Below the pieces are notes generated by a model. It was not told the DNA's origin. It did no database searches and saw only the letters and a list, made by a program, of their open reading frames with translations. Shown here piece by piece: positions 6,554 through 6,915 of a stretch of DNA of 6,915 nucleotides. The position numbers and the translations under genes were made by a program. This stretch comes from Gammaproteobacteria bacterium (lineage in GTDB: Bacteria > Pseudomonadota > Gammaproteobacteria > Pseudomonadales > Azotimanducaceae): contig JAPUJX010000023.1 in NCBI GenBank assembly GCA_027295975.1, positions 1-6,915 on the forward strand, read 5' to 3'. Numbering within the stretch: the stretch's first letter is position 1; each line of letters starts with the position of its first letter.

Positions 6554-6698
6554 GCATTGAGGTCGGCGGTACTCATAGTCGCGCCGCGCTCAGCCCTTCC
6601 AGGGTACCCTCCATTACGCGAACTTGCCCCGAGCGGGTCAATTCGCTCCATTCGGCTTCGCTTGAGGGCACAACTTTGAGTACCGCCGACCTCACTGC
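6554..6698. repeat. 145-bp imperfect palindromic element
   Basis: A perfect 18-bp inverted repeat (6558-6575 with 6677-6694) continues inward to 28-base arms (6558-6585 with 6667-6694; 25 of 28 pairs). It also extends outward by three further pairs (6554-6556 with 6696-6698) after one mismatch. Two of the three inner mismatches become G-U pairs in minus-strand RNA, leaving one A-A. The 81-base centre holds a second hairpin at 6618-6646 (GCGAA and TTG pairing with CAA and TTCGC, then CCC/GGG around GAGC) and a 10-bp palindrome AGGGTACCCT (6601-6610). No transposase is present. Size and form resemble dispersed intergenic palindromes such as ERIC, or a small non-autonomous element; the family is not recognised. 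Confidence 0.7.
6618..6646. other. Inner hairpin of the palindromic element
   Basis: GCGAA (6618-6622) pairs with TTCGC (6642-6646). After a single bulged C, TTG (6624-6626) pairs with CAA (6639-6641). After one C/T mismatch, CCC (6628-6630) pairs with GGG (6635-6637) over a GAGC loop. Nested inside the outer 28-base arms, it makes the whole element a long two-level stem, able to fold as RNA or extrude as a cruciform. Confidence 0.5.
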
Positions 6699-6915
6699 TA
6701 CCGTCTGCCAGATTCGAGGGTTTTGCGCTAAGCACATTCTTATAACCCTAACCGATGATTCGGCATTAACGACAGAACGCTACCTGACGGACCTCGAAAG
6801 CGGAAGTCAGTCAGCGTTGTGCATCCCCACTCTCAATGAGGTTGCCATCGACAATCACGCTTGACTCATCTGTAAACCAAAATCGCGCTCGAGAAGACTA
6901 GATATCCGGCTGACT

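Larger units (their letters stand above)
6537..6915. other. Non-coding stretch to the right edge
   Basis: No convincing gene is visible in these 379 bases. The left half is filled by a 145-bp imperfect palindrome (6554-6698). The right half (6699-6915) has only short frames with stops in all readings. On the minus strand, a frame entering from the right edge ends at a TGA at 6857-6855 after about 19 residues (ISSLLERDFGLQMSQA). It could be the tail of a gene beyond the window, but 19 residues are too few to assign. I found no tRNA or rRNA signature. Confidence 0.55.

Noticed and set aside
6554..6698. Integron attC site as an explanation for the palindrome
   Set aside because: The arms lack the RYYYAAC and GTTRRRY core sites, and there is no integrase or cassette array in view.
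6526..6735. 69-codon minus-strand frame containing MSTADL, mirrored by LSTADL on the plus strand
   Set aside because: Both short peptides come from the two arms of the inverted repeat read in opposite directions, so the similarity is a by-product of the palindrome rather than of a gene.
6370..6864. 164-codon plus-strand frame across the regulator 3' end and the tail
   Set aside because: Its first third is the regulator read out of frame and its middle is the palindromic element. It has no ribosome site or recognisable domain.

Overview
The window is an ordinary chromosomal segment from a gammaproteobacterium. The evidence is the gene order leuC-leuD-leuB-asd followed by fimV, with a LysR-type regulator diverging from leuC. 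This is the order I know from pseudomonads and other non-enteric gammaproteobacteria, and FimV is largely confined to that class. Base composition is moderately GC-rich, except for a sharply AT-rich patch at about 5521-5600. I cannot name the genus.

Layout on the minus strand, in order of transcription from right to left: leuC (5477-4062), leuD (4065-3424), leuB (3405-2308), asd (2311-1283), a 359-base gap (1282-924), then the 5' part of fimV (923 down to the left edge). leuC/leuD and leuB/asd each overlap by 4 bases and leuD/leuB are 18 bases apart, so the first four genes look like one translationally coupled operon. fimV appears to have its own promoter region. On the plus strand, a LysR-type regulator (5613-6536) diverges from leuC across a 135-base gap containing a 24-bp inverted repeat that overlaps perfect -10 hexamers on both strands. 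From 6537 to the right edge (379 bases) I find no convincing gene. That stretch holds a strong 145-bp imperfect palindrome.

Function: LeuC and LeuD form isopropylmalate isomerase and LeuB is 3-isopropylmalate dehydrogenase, the second and third steps specific to leucine synthesis. leuA is not in the window. Asd makes aspartate semialdehyde, the branch point to lysine/diaminopimelate, methionine, threonine and isoleucine. Co-transcribing it with leuCDB ties two amino-acid branches together. The divergent LysR regulator is the obvious candidate controller of the operon. FimV is an envelope/polar-scaffold protein tied to type IV pili and is functionally separate.

I see no defence system, transposase, CRISPR array, tRNA or rRNA. 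The items most worth a second look are the palindromic element at 6554-6698, the AT-rich divergent operator, and an orphan terminator-like hairpin between asd and fimV.
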